A stretch of 50,118 bases of DNA. It comes from Azolla pinnata (lineage: Eukaryota; Streptophyta; Polypodiopsida; Salviniales; Salviniaceae). The notes below the pieces were generated by a model. That model did not search any database. It was not told the origin of the DNA and was given only the letters and a program-made list of their open reading frames with translations. Location: positions 1-50,118 of the forward strand of contig JBBBWG010028632.1 in assembly GCA_037176905.1 (NCBI GenBank), read 5' to 3'. Shown here in pieces: positions 36,349 through 45,027 of this stretch. Both the position numbers and the translations under genes were made by a program. Position 1 is the first letter of the stretch. Every line of letters begins with the position of its first letter.

Positions 36349-37052
36349 ATGGTAAAAGATTTACTTGTTTAAAACTCGGAAAAAATTGCTTCCCTGTGTA
36401 GAAAAGTGGGATAGAGATCCCTAACCATGTGCAAGTGGCGATTGAGGTGCCGAAAGGTAGTTTTGTGAAGAGGCGTCCAAATGGCTCGATCGATTTTGCC
36501 TTCCCATCGCCCTGCCCATTCAACTATGGATCAGTGACATCTATTCAAGCATCAGATGGTAAAAAACATAAGAGAAAATGTTTTTGGTGTGATTTACTTT
36601 GATGTTCGTTATACATGTACAATATGGATTGGATAGATGATTTCTTGAGAGTTATGGCCATGGGTAACCCTGCAGGTGATCCGTTAGATGCGATCGTTCT
36701 TGGAGATTCTCTCCCATATGGGCATATTGGAACATGGAGAGTTAAAGGGAAGCTCAAATTCATTGATGCTGGTATTGTCGACGATAAACTGGTTTGTGTT
36801 CAACCCCAGCATTGCTATGGGTCATCATGTTTCAACAAACTCATAGAAATGGATCTCCTAAATGGATCAAGCTTCCGTGAGGTGAAGTATCAAGGCAGAA
36901 CTCGAGGAAGCTATAGTGAAGAGCTTAGTATTAGTGATTGGTTGTTGTTGACGTTCATTTTCAATGCATATGCCCCATTCAAAGGATGGGTCAATGCCAC
37001 TCGGAAAAAGCATGGCATGACCTCGTTCAATGGTTGGGAGTTTTATGACTGA
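36349..37052 (+). CDS. Family I soluble inorganic pyrophosphatase, short bacterial-type form
   Basis: It hydrolyses pyrophosphate to phosphate. The model has a 3-nt first coding exon ATG (36349-36351) before gtaaaag, then 36402-36558 and 36676-37052, giving 178 aa. Only the last two exons are well supported; the first is inferred from an acceptor (ccctgtgtag) and needs transcripts. The second intron is certain in phase: CAGATG/gtaaaa joins ctgcag/GTGATCC to restore DGDPLDA (residues 53-59), the exact pyrophosphatase signature. Other family sites are IEVPKGS with the substrate Lys near 19, PFNYGS with Tyr 43, and FIDAGIVDDK with Asp 84, Asp 89/90 and Lys 91. The C-terminus (FNAYAPFKGWVN, FNGWEFYD) resembles a group of bacterial pyrophosphatases more than the plant cytosolic or plastid enzymes I know. 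No clear transit peptide is seen. Confidence 0.78.
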
Positions 37053-39272
37053 AGCGTAGATTTTCTAGTTTCGCCCAGTTTTGTTTGTCTGCTGAGTTTG
37101 TCTGGTCTTCCTTTGCTATATATTGGCCATTTTTGTTTGTCTAGCAGATTCATTTTGACCCAGTCGAGTTCTCCATTGCTATGCATGGATGGCAAGATTA
37201 GCGATGAGAAGCATGGGTTTACAAACCATTTTTGTTTGTTTGGTGGGGTTGTTTCAAGCAACATAAAGGCCCTCTTCACCTAACCCCAAACACATCTCTT
37301 TTGCTTGATTGGCGGGATTGCTAAATAGTAATTTGAAAAGCATGATAAAATTCGTCTCTCGTATTAATTAGTTGCTGAAAAATTACATCCTACTGTGTTC
37401 AATCGGCTTAACAGCGTGTCACGCCCGGTTATGTATGTGAAAAGCACTCTTAATTGTCATCAAGGGTGGTTTCTTAACATTAACATTAGTGGGCTTGATG
37501 GTTTCTTTTAGACATGGCTATGCGACTGATTTCCTTGCAACTTCTCACTGCATAAACAGAGCTTTTGACAGGAGGTAATCTGAAGGTAATATCATCAATC
37601 TTGTATTATTTTGGGAGGAAATTACAAGACAAAGAGTGGGAGAGCGAACGAGCTTATTAAGTAGGACAAGCTCTCTGAAAATCTCTGAAAGTCTGAAGGA
37701 TCTCACCAAAGAGCAATAGAGATCACAGACATGATGTATTAGACTTACTCCAATGAAGAATAAGGATTGTCTTCTTTTAGTCACAGCTTCAGAACTGCGT
37801 TGAAGATGTGTCTCTGTAGGGAATCAGTCCCTAAGGTAATGTCTATAATAATACAATTGTAATGCAGTGAAGGTGAGGTTGGATGTGCCCGCACCAAAAC
37901 CCGTATCTTATCGTAGTGGCAGAGCTAGTCATGAACTCCAATTCAGACCATGTCTTGTTCAATCAGAGATTCTGAGTGCGATAATAAGATAATAAGATCA
38001 GATTTCCTGGATCTGGACCAAATTCTGTCTTTCATCATCCTGTCTTGAAGGTGCTAAGGGGCCACCGATTGGCTTTATAAAAAATCGAATGCATCATTAT
38101 ATGCATTATTGACGTTGAATTTGGTTGATTTGTGGGCCCTCTCTGTCAAATCAGTTTAGACAAGGCTGTCCTGTAAGTGCACTACCACATGCAATTGAAT
38201 AGTTAGTGTGTACGAGCTAGCCTCTGGGATTATATACATTTGGCCAACTTTGTGTTATGCATCATTTCTATTACCCGAACAAGTCCAAATGATGTGAGAT
38301 TGTAAATTAAAATCTAAATTGTTACCCTTGTCGCATGATCAGCATCAACTTGTGGCCTCCATACCTGATTGATGCCAGTCTAAATTGCAACAGTCAAGCA
38401 TCCAAGTTGTCCATCGGAATAGAGTGCAGCAAGAAACACGGGCCATAAGATTGAACATTGCAACATTGCTCATCTAATTGTGAGATTAAGAACTGTTTAA
38501 TTGATATTCAAGGTTACATCGCACAGAAGCTTAACCTCCCACCCAGGTCTAATTTCCATAAAAAGAAATGAACATGATACGTTAGTCAGATGGTTGGTCT
38601 ACACCATTTACTTATTGACATCATTTGAAGATCTCGATTCTATCCCCAAGCAAAACCCGAGTTTCAGTGCTACTTACATTAAAATAGATGGACTCGAAAA
38701 TTTGCGTAGGGAAAAGATCAAACTAGAATCATCACTGGCATTGGCCTAAGGAGCATGATTCAATGAATTGATGTATAGACAGACAGATGGAAAGGAAGAC
38801 GTTTACCAACATTTATGGACCCAAAATCTGGAAATGCATCCAAAAATTTGCCTTGCCTTCCCTGGGTGTTAAATACGCACACAGCTGAAGCGTGTGACAT
38901 CAGTAGCATACCACTATCGCACATGAGGTTAATGACATATCTATACCATACAGTCGGCAGGTGAGGAGGTTAATGAGATGTTCGGATGATTAAGGAAGCT
39001 TGTGGCTTGCAAGAATGTGGCAGTGATTAAGTTAGTCTATGGTGTTTATGGCTTGTAAAATGAGCGAGGCTCTTAATGACACAGAGGATGTGGATCATTA
39101 AGTTTGGGATGAGTTTATGTTAATTAAGGACCTTAATTAATGGTATGCCATGATGATGCCTAATCAAAAGATCTATACACGGTTGTATATTGAGGACCTT
39201 AATTAATCACATGCCAAGGTGATGGCAAATCAAAAGATCGGTTGCTCTTCCATGCAGTTCGAGTGGCTATCA
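37053..39272. other. Intergenic interval between two convergent genes
   Basis: No gene is supported here. Copies of TTTTTGTTTGTCT-like words recur at about 37078-37240, the 3' flank of the pyrophosphatase gene. A roughly 68-bp direct duplication begins at about 39125 and 39193 (GGACCTTAATTAAT, ATGCCA-G-TGATG, AATCAAAAGATC). The right edge probably holds the 3' UTR of the minus-strand zinc-finger gene. Confidence 0.5.
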
Positions 39273-42200
39273 CTATTCATTTGATTTGTCATCATCATCA
39301 CCGACGGAATAAACTACAGCAAGGATCTGTGAAATAAAACAAATCAGCATGGCCGATTAGATGCATATAATAACGTTGTGCTATAGAATTGATTTGAATC
39401 ATAAAACAAGAAAACTTTACATGGATGGAGAACTATATATACACTGTATACCTTGCAATCAGGTCCATCAATCTCCATACAATCATCATCAGAGGATGAC
39501 CTTGGCATGGAAGAACTCCATGGCTTGAATGCGCCCACATTACTTGCATTCTGTATCGATCATTTCATAGCAGAAGGAAAGATGTACAAAATGAGCCGAA
39601 CTTCAAGATAACAAGAGATAAAAACAAACACAAGATTTAGGTTTCAACTTGGGGAATTAATTTTTCGGTGAAGGATAGAAAGCTGGATTTCAGGGATACA
39701 AACCCTGACTTGTTGTGGCCACAAGTGTATACTGAAATAGCTGGATTTCAAACAATTTCCGAGAAACGATCGCATTACCTCTAGCCAGAAGAAGAAGCCG
39801 CGTAGGATGGACAGCTTCAACAGGGGGCAGTTTGTCGATCGGAGGCACTCCTCCAGCTCTGATACATATCATTTGAAAGCCAAACAAAACAAGAAAAGAA
39901 GCAAAAAAGTAAAAGAAGAAAATCGGTTCCAATGATGTTAGAAAGGAGCAATCCAATGCATATGCTTACAGGAGAATGGTGTAGAAATGAGTTAAAAAAC
40001 CAGACATGTGTCTCTATGTACCAGGATAGTAATCAAGGTATGAGTTCCCTTCCTGGTTTAAGATGACTTGAACAGAGCTGTTCCTCGTTTCGCGGGCTCG
40101 ATACATGGGTTTCCGATGGCTTGCAATCCGCAACAGTGTTTCTAGTTCCTTGCCGTCGAACGGCTCCGAAAGCTTCGCATCCAACCGCTCCTTGAATGTA
40201 CTTGTATTGCAGACATGCTGGTGCTGGTGCTGCTGCAGCTGTTGTTTGCCATGAACAAGAAGAAGCTCCTTCCTCTTTGCAGCATCATCGTCATCAGCAC
40301 CCCCACCAGATACAGCTTCCTGTCTTTCCTTTGCAAATTTCTTCTTCACTCTGACTTCGAGGATAACATTCGGGCAAAATGTAGGCACTTCTTCTAGCCA
40401 TGGATTCTCGCTTTTGACATCGATAAGGGCCCTTGTCACCAGGTTCCTCGCTCCTCGAGCTCGATCCTCTGCAGCATCTTCACCATCCTCGTCGCTCCGC
40501 GCGACGAAATCCGGGCCGCATTGTTTACTCCGCATCGCATCGACCGGTCCCTGATCGAACGCAATGCCGGAGCTCGTCGCTGGCATCGGAGCCAAGAGAT
40601 TCCGCAAAGTGGAGATAGAGCTCGATCGCTCGCGAGCGTCGTCTTTCTGATCGATCTTTGCGAGATTAGATGGGGGATGATGCATCCACGGCAACGCTGA
40701 GGCAGCAGATGATGATGCAACGCTGGGCGAAGGGGCGGAGATCTCGATCGCCTCTTCTTTGACTGCCCTAGGGCTCATGACCCTCTTGATCTTCTCTTCT
40801 TCGACCGCCACCTGAGGGCTCAAGTCTCCCTCAATCTCCTCTTCTTCGACCACCGCCTTGGGGCTGATGCCTAGCCCAATCTTCTCTTCTCCAACCACCT
40901 TAGCGCCGATGTCAGGCGTAATCATCTTCTCTTCTTCGATCGCTCTTGGGCTGATGATGACTGTCATACTAATCTTCTCATCTTCGACTGGCAAGACATG
41001 CTGGGATTGCCCACGATGCTCGGCACCAGCGACGAGTGGCGCCGATTCAATCGGCTTCTCGGACCGTATGAGCGCGGATTTGCGGCGGCTTCTCTTGGCC
41101 GGCGGCTTCCGTGATGCTGGCGGGTTCCCACCGACGATTCCACGGTTCGAAGCGCTGCTCTTGCTTCGAGCAGCTCTGCGGCCATAGCCAGGAGGAGATT
41201 GGGAGGAGAAGTTCAATCTTTTCCGACATGTCTGAGCTTGTGCTGGAGACCTGCTGCTCTTGCCATCATCAACACCATCACCATCACCATCGCCATCGCC
41301 ATCGCCATGACCGCTGCGTGCTGAACAGGGGATCGAGGCCCGACATAGCTCTTCTACTTCCCCGGACCAGCACCATTGCTTGCCTCTCTTTCGCGCCCAT
41401 ATCGCCTCTGGGGTCTCTCCAGTCCTCTGCGCGATCAAGAAATCGTGGACATTGGAGAACCCCGAAGCTCTGGCTATGCGCACCAGAGATCCTGTGGGGC
41501 CAAGCCCCTGGGCCTTTCTGCAGGGCCCACAGTTGCAGCTGCAGCAGCCATGGCGGGGCCAGCGCCGCGATCCAGCAGAACACCACAGAAACAGCAACAG
41601 AAACACAACAGAAAGAGCAAGCAAGGAAGGAAGGAAGGCGATTGATCTCACCCATCCATCCCCAATGTATCATCATGGATGCAGAAAGAACCAGGCAGTA
41701 GACGCAGGAAGGAAGACAAGGCTTGGATTGCAAGAAGCAGGAAGACAAGGCATGGATGCAGGAAGAAAGACAGACATGGATGCAAGAAGAAGGAAGACAA
41801 GACATGGATGCAGGGAAGAAGGAAGACAAGACATGGATGCAGGGAAGAAGGAAGACAAGACATGGATGCAGGAAGAAAGGCAGACATGGATGCAGGGAAG
41901 AAAGGCAAAGAAAGATGCAGGAAGGAAGATAGACATGGATGCAGGAAGGAAGATCGACATGGACGCAGGCAGGAAGGAAGATCGACATAGATGCAGGGTT
42001 TAGGGTTTAGGGTTTAGGGAGGACACAGATGCAGGAAGGAAGATCGACATGGATGCAGGGTTTAGGGTTTAGGGTTTAGGGAAGACACAGATGCAGGAAG
42101 GCAGACCGACATGGATGCAGGGAGGGAGGAAGACAGAGACAAACCCTAAACCCTAAACCCTAATCCCATTTGCTTGGGAACTGGCCATGGATCTGCAAAA

Positions 42201-42846
42201 ACCCTAACCCCAAGCAGCAGATTCTCCATGCACCTGATGCAGAGACAAACCCTAAACCCTAAACCCTAATCCCATTTGCTTGGGAACTGGCCATGGATCT
42301 GCAAAAACCCTAACCCCAAGCAGCAGATTCTCCATGCATCTGATGCAGAGGCGATTGATTGACCTACCAGGTGTTGCTGCATCCGAGGCCGCAGCCGCCT
42401 CTGCACTTGGGGCAGGTCCAGGGATGGTGGCGATGGCGAGGCGAGGCCATCTCCAAGGTGATGAGCTCGCCATGGCGGTTGCGGAGGCAGGAGCCGCAGA
42501 AGGCGATGGGGCAGCGCGAGCAGCGGACGTGGGCCTCCACGGTCTTCTGGCGGCACCAGTGGCAGGTAACGCCCGCTTCCGAGTCGTAGATCCGGCCTCT
42601 GATCACGCGCCGGCCATGGCTACTCTGCTTCTGCTTCTGCTTCTTCTCAGAGGACGGAAGCTCTGCGGAGGGATTCAGACATGGCGATGGCGATGGCGAT
42701 GGCGGTGGTGCTGGTAGTGGCGAAGAAGAAGAAGCAGACGAAGACGAAGAAGAAGAAGGCGAAGAAGAAGAAGAAGAAGACGGCGATGGATCTGAAGCTC
42801 TTCTTCTTCCTCGGGCACCAGCGCGACACGGAATCCGTCCTCTCAT
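39273..42846 (-). CDS. zf-4CXXC_R1 zinc-finger protein (CDCA7-like family), five exons
   Basis: This is a nuclear zinc-finger protein of the CDCA7/R1 class. Family members bind DNA and, in the CDCA7 case, partner SNF2-type remodellers in DNA methylation. Exons: 42368-42846, 40022-41538, 39779-39858, 39452-39550 and 39273-39326, totalling 742 aa. The zinc finger (about residues 83-175) is split by intron 1: RGRIYDSEAGVTCHWCRQKT, CSRC, CGSC, CPKCRGGCG, then CCNCGPCRKAQGLGPTG on exon 2, followed by GFSNVHDFL. The N-terminus is a Ser/Pro tract. Exon 2 encodes a (Gly-Asp)n run and four or five roughly 22-aa repeats of the form SP-A-EEEKI. The C-terminus ELEECLRSTNCPLLKLS plus LRGFFFWLENAS is typical of the plant class with this finger. 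The start is the first ATG before the finger; no ATG lies upstream in frame. Confidence 0.87.
40735..40975 (-). repeat. Coding repeat in the CDCA7-like protein: about 22-aa acidic SPxAxxEEEKI units
   Basis: Four or five tandem units encode (I/L/M)SP(R/K/Q)A(I/V)xEE(E)x(I/M), each spaced 20-24 codons apart. The matching DNA unit of about 66 bp contains cttctcttcttcgac on the plus strand. The units differ at several codons, so the array is diverged. It lies in a linker between the zinc finger and the conserved C-terminus. Confidence 0.75.
41539..42367 (-). repeat. Intron 1 of the CDCA7-like gene: minisatellites and opposed telomere-like repeats
   Basis: This 829-bp intron is almost wholly repetitive. 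Positions 41690-41990 hold about ten units of 27-33 bp based on GGAAGACAAGACATGGATGCAG. Positions 41997-42120 hold two 64-bp units, each with three TTTAGGG telomere-type repeats. Positions 42132-42350 hold two near-identical 106-108-bp units carrying CCCTAAA three times, so the telomeric words face the opposite way. Borders are CACCTG/gtaggtc and gctgctgcag/CTGCAAC, and removing the intron restores the zinc finger. Confidence 0.8.
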
Positions 42847-42849
42847 CTC

Positions 42850-42945
42850 TCTGTTTCTAGGGTTTCTTCTTCTAGGGTTAGGGTTTCTTCTAGGGTTAGG
42901 GCTTCTTCTAGGGTTAGGGTTTCTCTCTCTCTGTGTGTCCGTCTG
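42850..42945 (-). promoter_or_regulatory. Telo-box cluster in the 5' leader of the CDCA7-like gene
   Basis: Read on the minus strand, AAACCCTA occurs about five times within 75 bp just upstream of the chosen ATG, spaced by GAAG. Telo-boxes (AAACCCTA) are known in Arabidopsis promoters of proliferation and translation genes, and as binding sites for TRB proteins. It may equally be part of the general TTTAGGG-like repeat expansion of this locus. Confidence 0.45.
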
Positions 42946-43039
42946 TGTCTCTCCGTCTGAGCTGGAATCAATGCCTGCACAGAGAGCGGTTCTGCTGCCA
43001 CGATCACGATCAATCACCTGCAGCGAGCGCTCGAGTCTT

Positions 43040-43345
43040 TCATCTCTGCTGCCATCGCCATCGCCATCGCCATCGCCATCACCAGAGCTTTGCAAGCAGA
43101 ATCATCCACAGCAGAAACCCAGCTCTCTAATTCTTTCTCCCTCTGCTGCTGCTGCCCTACACATGCCAGGCGCCATCGCCATCGCCATCGCCATCGCCAT
43201 AGCCAGAGCTTTGCAAGCAGCAAGCAGAGTCGATCAATCGACAGAAAGACGGCTCTGCTATGTCTTTCTCCTCCTCTGCTGCTGCTGCCTACATATGCAT
43301 GTCAGGTGCCATCGCCATCGCCATCGCCATCGCCAGAGCTTTGCA
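43040..43345. repeat. Three tandem units of about 121-131 bp with GCCATC hexamer tracts
   Basis: Each unit has CGCCATCGCCATCGCCATC, then CCAGAGCTTTGCAAGCAG (at about 43082, 43203 and 43334), a variable stretch, TCTGCTGCTGCTGCC and ACAT(ATG)CATG-CAGG. The array lies between the two divergent genes. Frames through it read as Ala/Ile or Arg/His/Pro/Ser low-complexity sequence and are not called genes. Confidence 0.85.
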
Positions 43346-43639
43346 AGCAGAATCACAATCAACAGCAAAAAGGACAGATCTCTCCGATCTTTCTCCTCCT
43401 CCGCCTCCTCCTCCTCACTTCAAATCACGATCTCTTCCGCATTGCCCTCAGGACCGTTGGGCTCTCGGGAATCTCTTGCCCGCACGTGCTCCCTTTTGAA
43501 ATGCCGGAAACACGTGCAGCCATCGCTTTGAAGGCTTCTTCTTCTTCCTGCCTGCATGATTCCCATTGAAATTAGGGTTTCGGGGAACCCTATGAATCAA
43601 TGTCTGTTGGTTTGTCTGCCTCCTGCCTGCAAGGAGGGC

Positions 43640-44180
43640 TTTTTAGGGTTTGAGGTTTAGGGTTTCTGCGTTATCTTCTTCTTCATCTTCTTCTTCCCTT
43701 GTTGTCTGTTGGTTTGGAACAGCCTGTGTAGGGTTTAGGGTTTCTGCGTTATCTTCTTCTTCTTCTTCTTCTTCTTCATCTCTATAGGGTTTAAGGGTTT
43801 AGGGTTTCTGCGTTATCTTCTTCTTCTTCTTCATCTGTGTAGGGTTTTGGGGTTTAGGGTTTCTTCGTAATCTTCTTCTTCTTCTTCTTCATCTGTGCAG
43901 GGTTTTTAGCGTTTAGGGTTTCTGCGTAATCTTCTTCTTCTTCTTCTTCTTCTTCTTCTTCTTCTTCTTCATCTGTGTAGGGTTTTAGGGTTTAGGGTTT
44001 CTGCGTAATCTTCTTCTTCTTCTTCTTCATCTGTGTTAGGGTTTTAGGGTTTAGGGTTTCTGCGTAATCTTCATCATCATCATCATCGTCGTCGCCGTAG
44101 TCATCATCTGCTTCCCTTCTCGTCAGTTGGTTTGCTCTGGAGGGCATTAGGGTTTAGGGTTTCTGCGTCTTCTTCTGCAT
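43640..44180. repeat. Telomere-like plus (CTT)n minisatellite, about eight units of about 60-70 bp
   Basis: The unit is TTTAGGGTTTCTGCGT(T/A)ATCTTC, then a (TTC)3-11 tract, then ATCTGTGTAGGGTTT. Copies of AGGGTTTCTGCGT lie at about 43660, 43737, 43801, 43916, 43996, 44055 and 44157, and a variant (TTCTTCGTAATC) lies at about 43862. Unit length varies through the TTC tract. It lies in the divergent interval upstream of both genes. Confidence 0.85.
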
Positions 44181-44394
44181 CACCACCATCAGCAGCATCA
44201 GCAGGATCATCATCCGCTTCCCTTCTCGTCTGTTTGTTGTCTTGTCTGTCTGGCTTCTTCTGGAAGGCCTTCAGGGCTTAGGGTTAGGGTTTGAGGTTTC
44301 TGCGTACCATCAACCACCACCATCACCATCGCCATCATCAATCTGCTTCTGCTTCTCCACCACCACCACCATCTCTTCTGCATCACCATCGTCG

Positions 44395-44555
44395 TCGTCA
44401 TCATCTGCTTCTTTGCTTCGCCATCTCCACCACCATCACCACCACCGCCGCCAGCATCTGCATCATCAAGCATCGTCTGCTTCTTTGCTTCGCCATCTCC
44501 ACCACCATCACCACCACCGCCGCCAGCATCTGCATCATCAAGCATCATCTGCTCG
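44395..44555. repeat. 66-bp tandem duplication rich in CAC/CCA triplets
   Basis: Two near-perfect copies of CTTCTTTGCTTCGCCATCTC followed by caccaccatcaccaccaccgccgccagcatctgcatcatcaagcatc lie at about 44408-44473 and 44479-44544. A looser CACCACCATC-rich lead-in begins at about 44310. It is non-coding in this model. Confidence 0.85.
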
Positions 44556-45027
44556 TGCGCTTCATCGATGGGCGGATCTTCCGGAGCAGCTGACTGTTTT
44601 TGCTAGATTCCTCCCCAAAAACAACAACTTTGACTACCAGATTAACTCTGCGTTTCTTCTTTCGACTCGGGAGATTACTACAAAGAGTAAAAGTTTCCTT
44701 TTCCTTCTTCCCTCGAGATGAAGCTCTCTGCGTCACGTGAGCGGGCTGCAGAGCTTGCTAATTCGGGAAAGGAGTGAAATGATGGAGGAGCACTGGACTA
44801 GAAGAAGAAGAAGAAGAAGAAGAAGAAAGGCTCAGCTTCTCGAAGTAGAAACAATGGAAAGAGAATGGAATGGAAGGGAAGAAGAAGAGAAGCGGAGACC
44901 TCCATCGGTATATAGATTTCTTCTGCCATCGCCATCGCCATCGCCATCGCCATCGCCCAGCAGCAGCAAAACATCATCAACAACAGGAACACCATCTTCT
45001 TCTTCACCACCATAACCATCAAAATCC

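Larger units (their letters stand above)
42847..45027. promoter_or_regulatory. Divergent interval between the CDCA7-like and ABI3/VP1-like genes
   Basis: This 2.2-kb head-to-head region must hold both promoters and leaders. It is about half tandem repeats (listed separately), plus a (GAA)n tract at about 44798-44826 and a CGCCATCGCC hexamer tract at about 44924-44957 just before the ABI3 start. A unique stretch at 43420-43600 and another at 44580-44790 are the best candidates for ordinary promoter DNA. I did not find a clear TATA box by eye. Confidence 0.45.

Noticed and set aside
41284..41988. Minus-strand 234-codon frame and an apparent signal peptide on a GTG-initiated frame at 41651
   Set aside because: The hydrophobic stretch before CNCGPC is intron sequence ending at the gctgctgcag acceptor. 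Splicing from 42368 rebuilds the zinc finger instead.
41380..42003. Plus-strand frames encoding RHGC/MDAG-type repeats
   Set aside because: They translate the minisatellite in intron 1 of the minus-strand zinc-finger gene, and other frames there are open too.
41997..42272. A true chromosome end
   Set aside because: TTTAGGG clusters are only three units long, occur in both orientations and lie inside a gene, so they are interstitial repeats.
43090..43569. Plus-strand frames of 159-198 codons in the divergent interval
   Set aside because: They read the GCCATC hexamer units as Pro-Ser or Arg-His low complexity, and no conserved segment is present.
43640..44180. Possible CRISPR-like regular repeat array
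   Set aside because: Units are contiguous telomere/CTT minisatellite without unique spacers, in a plant nuclear genome.
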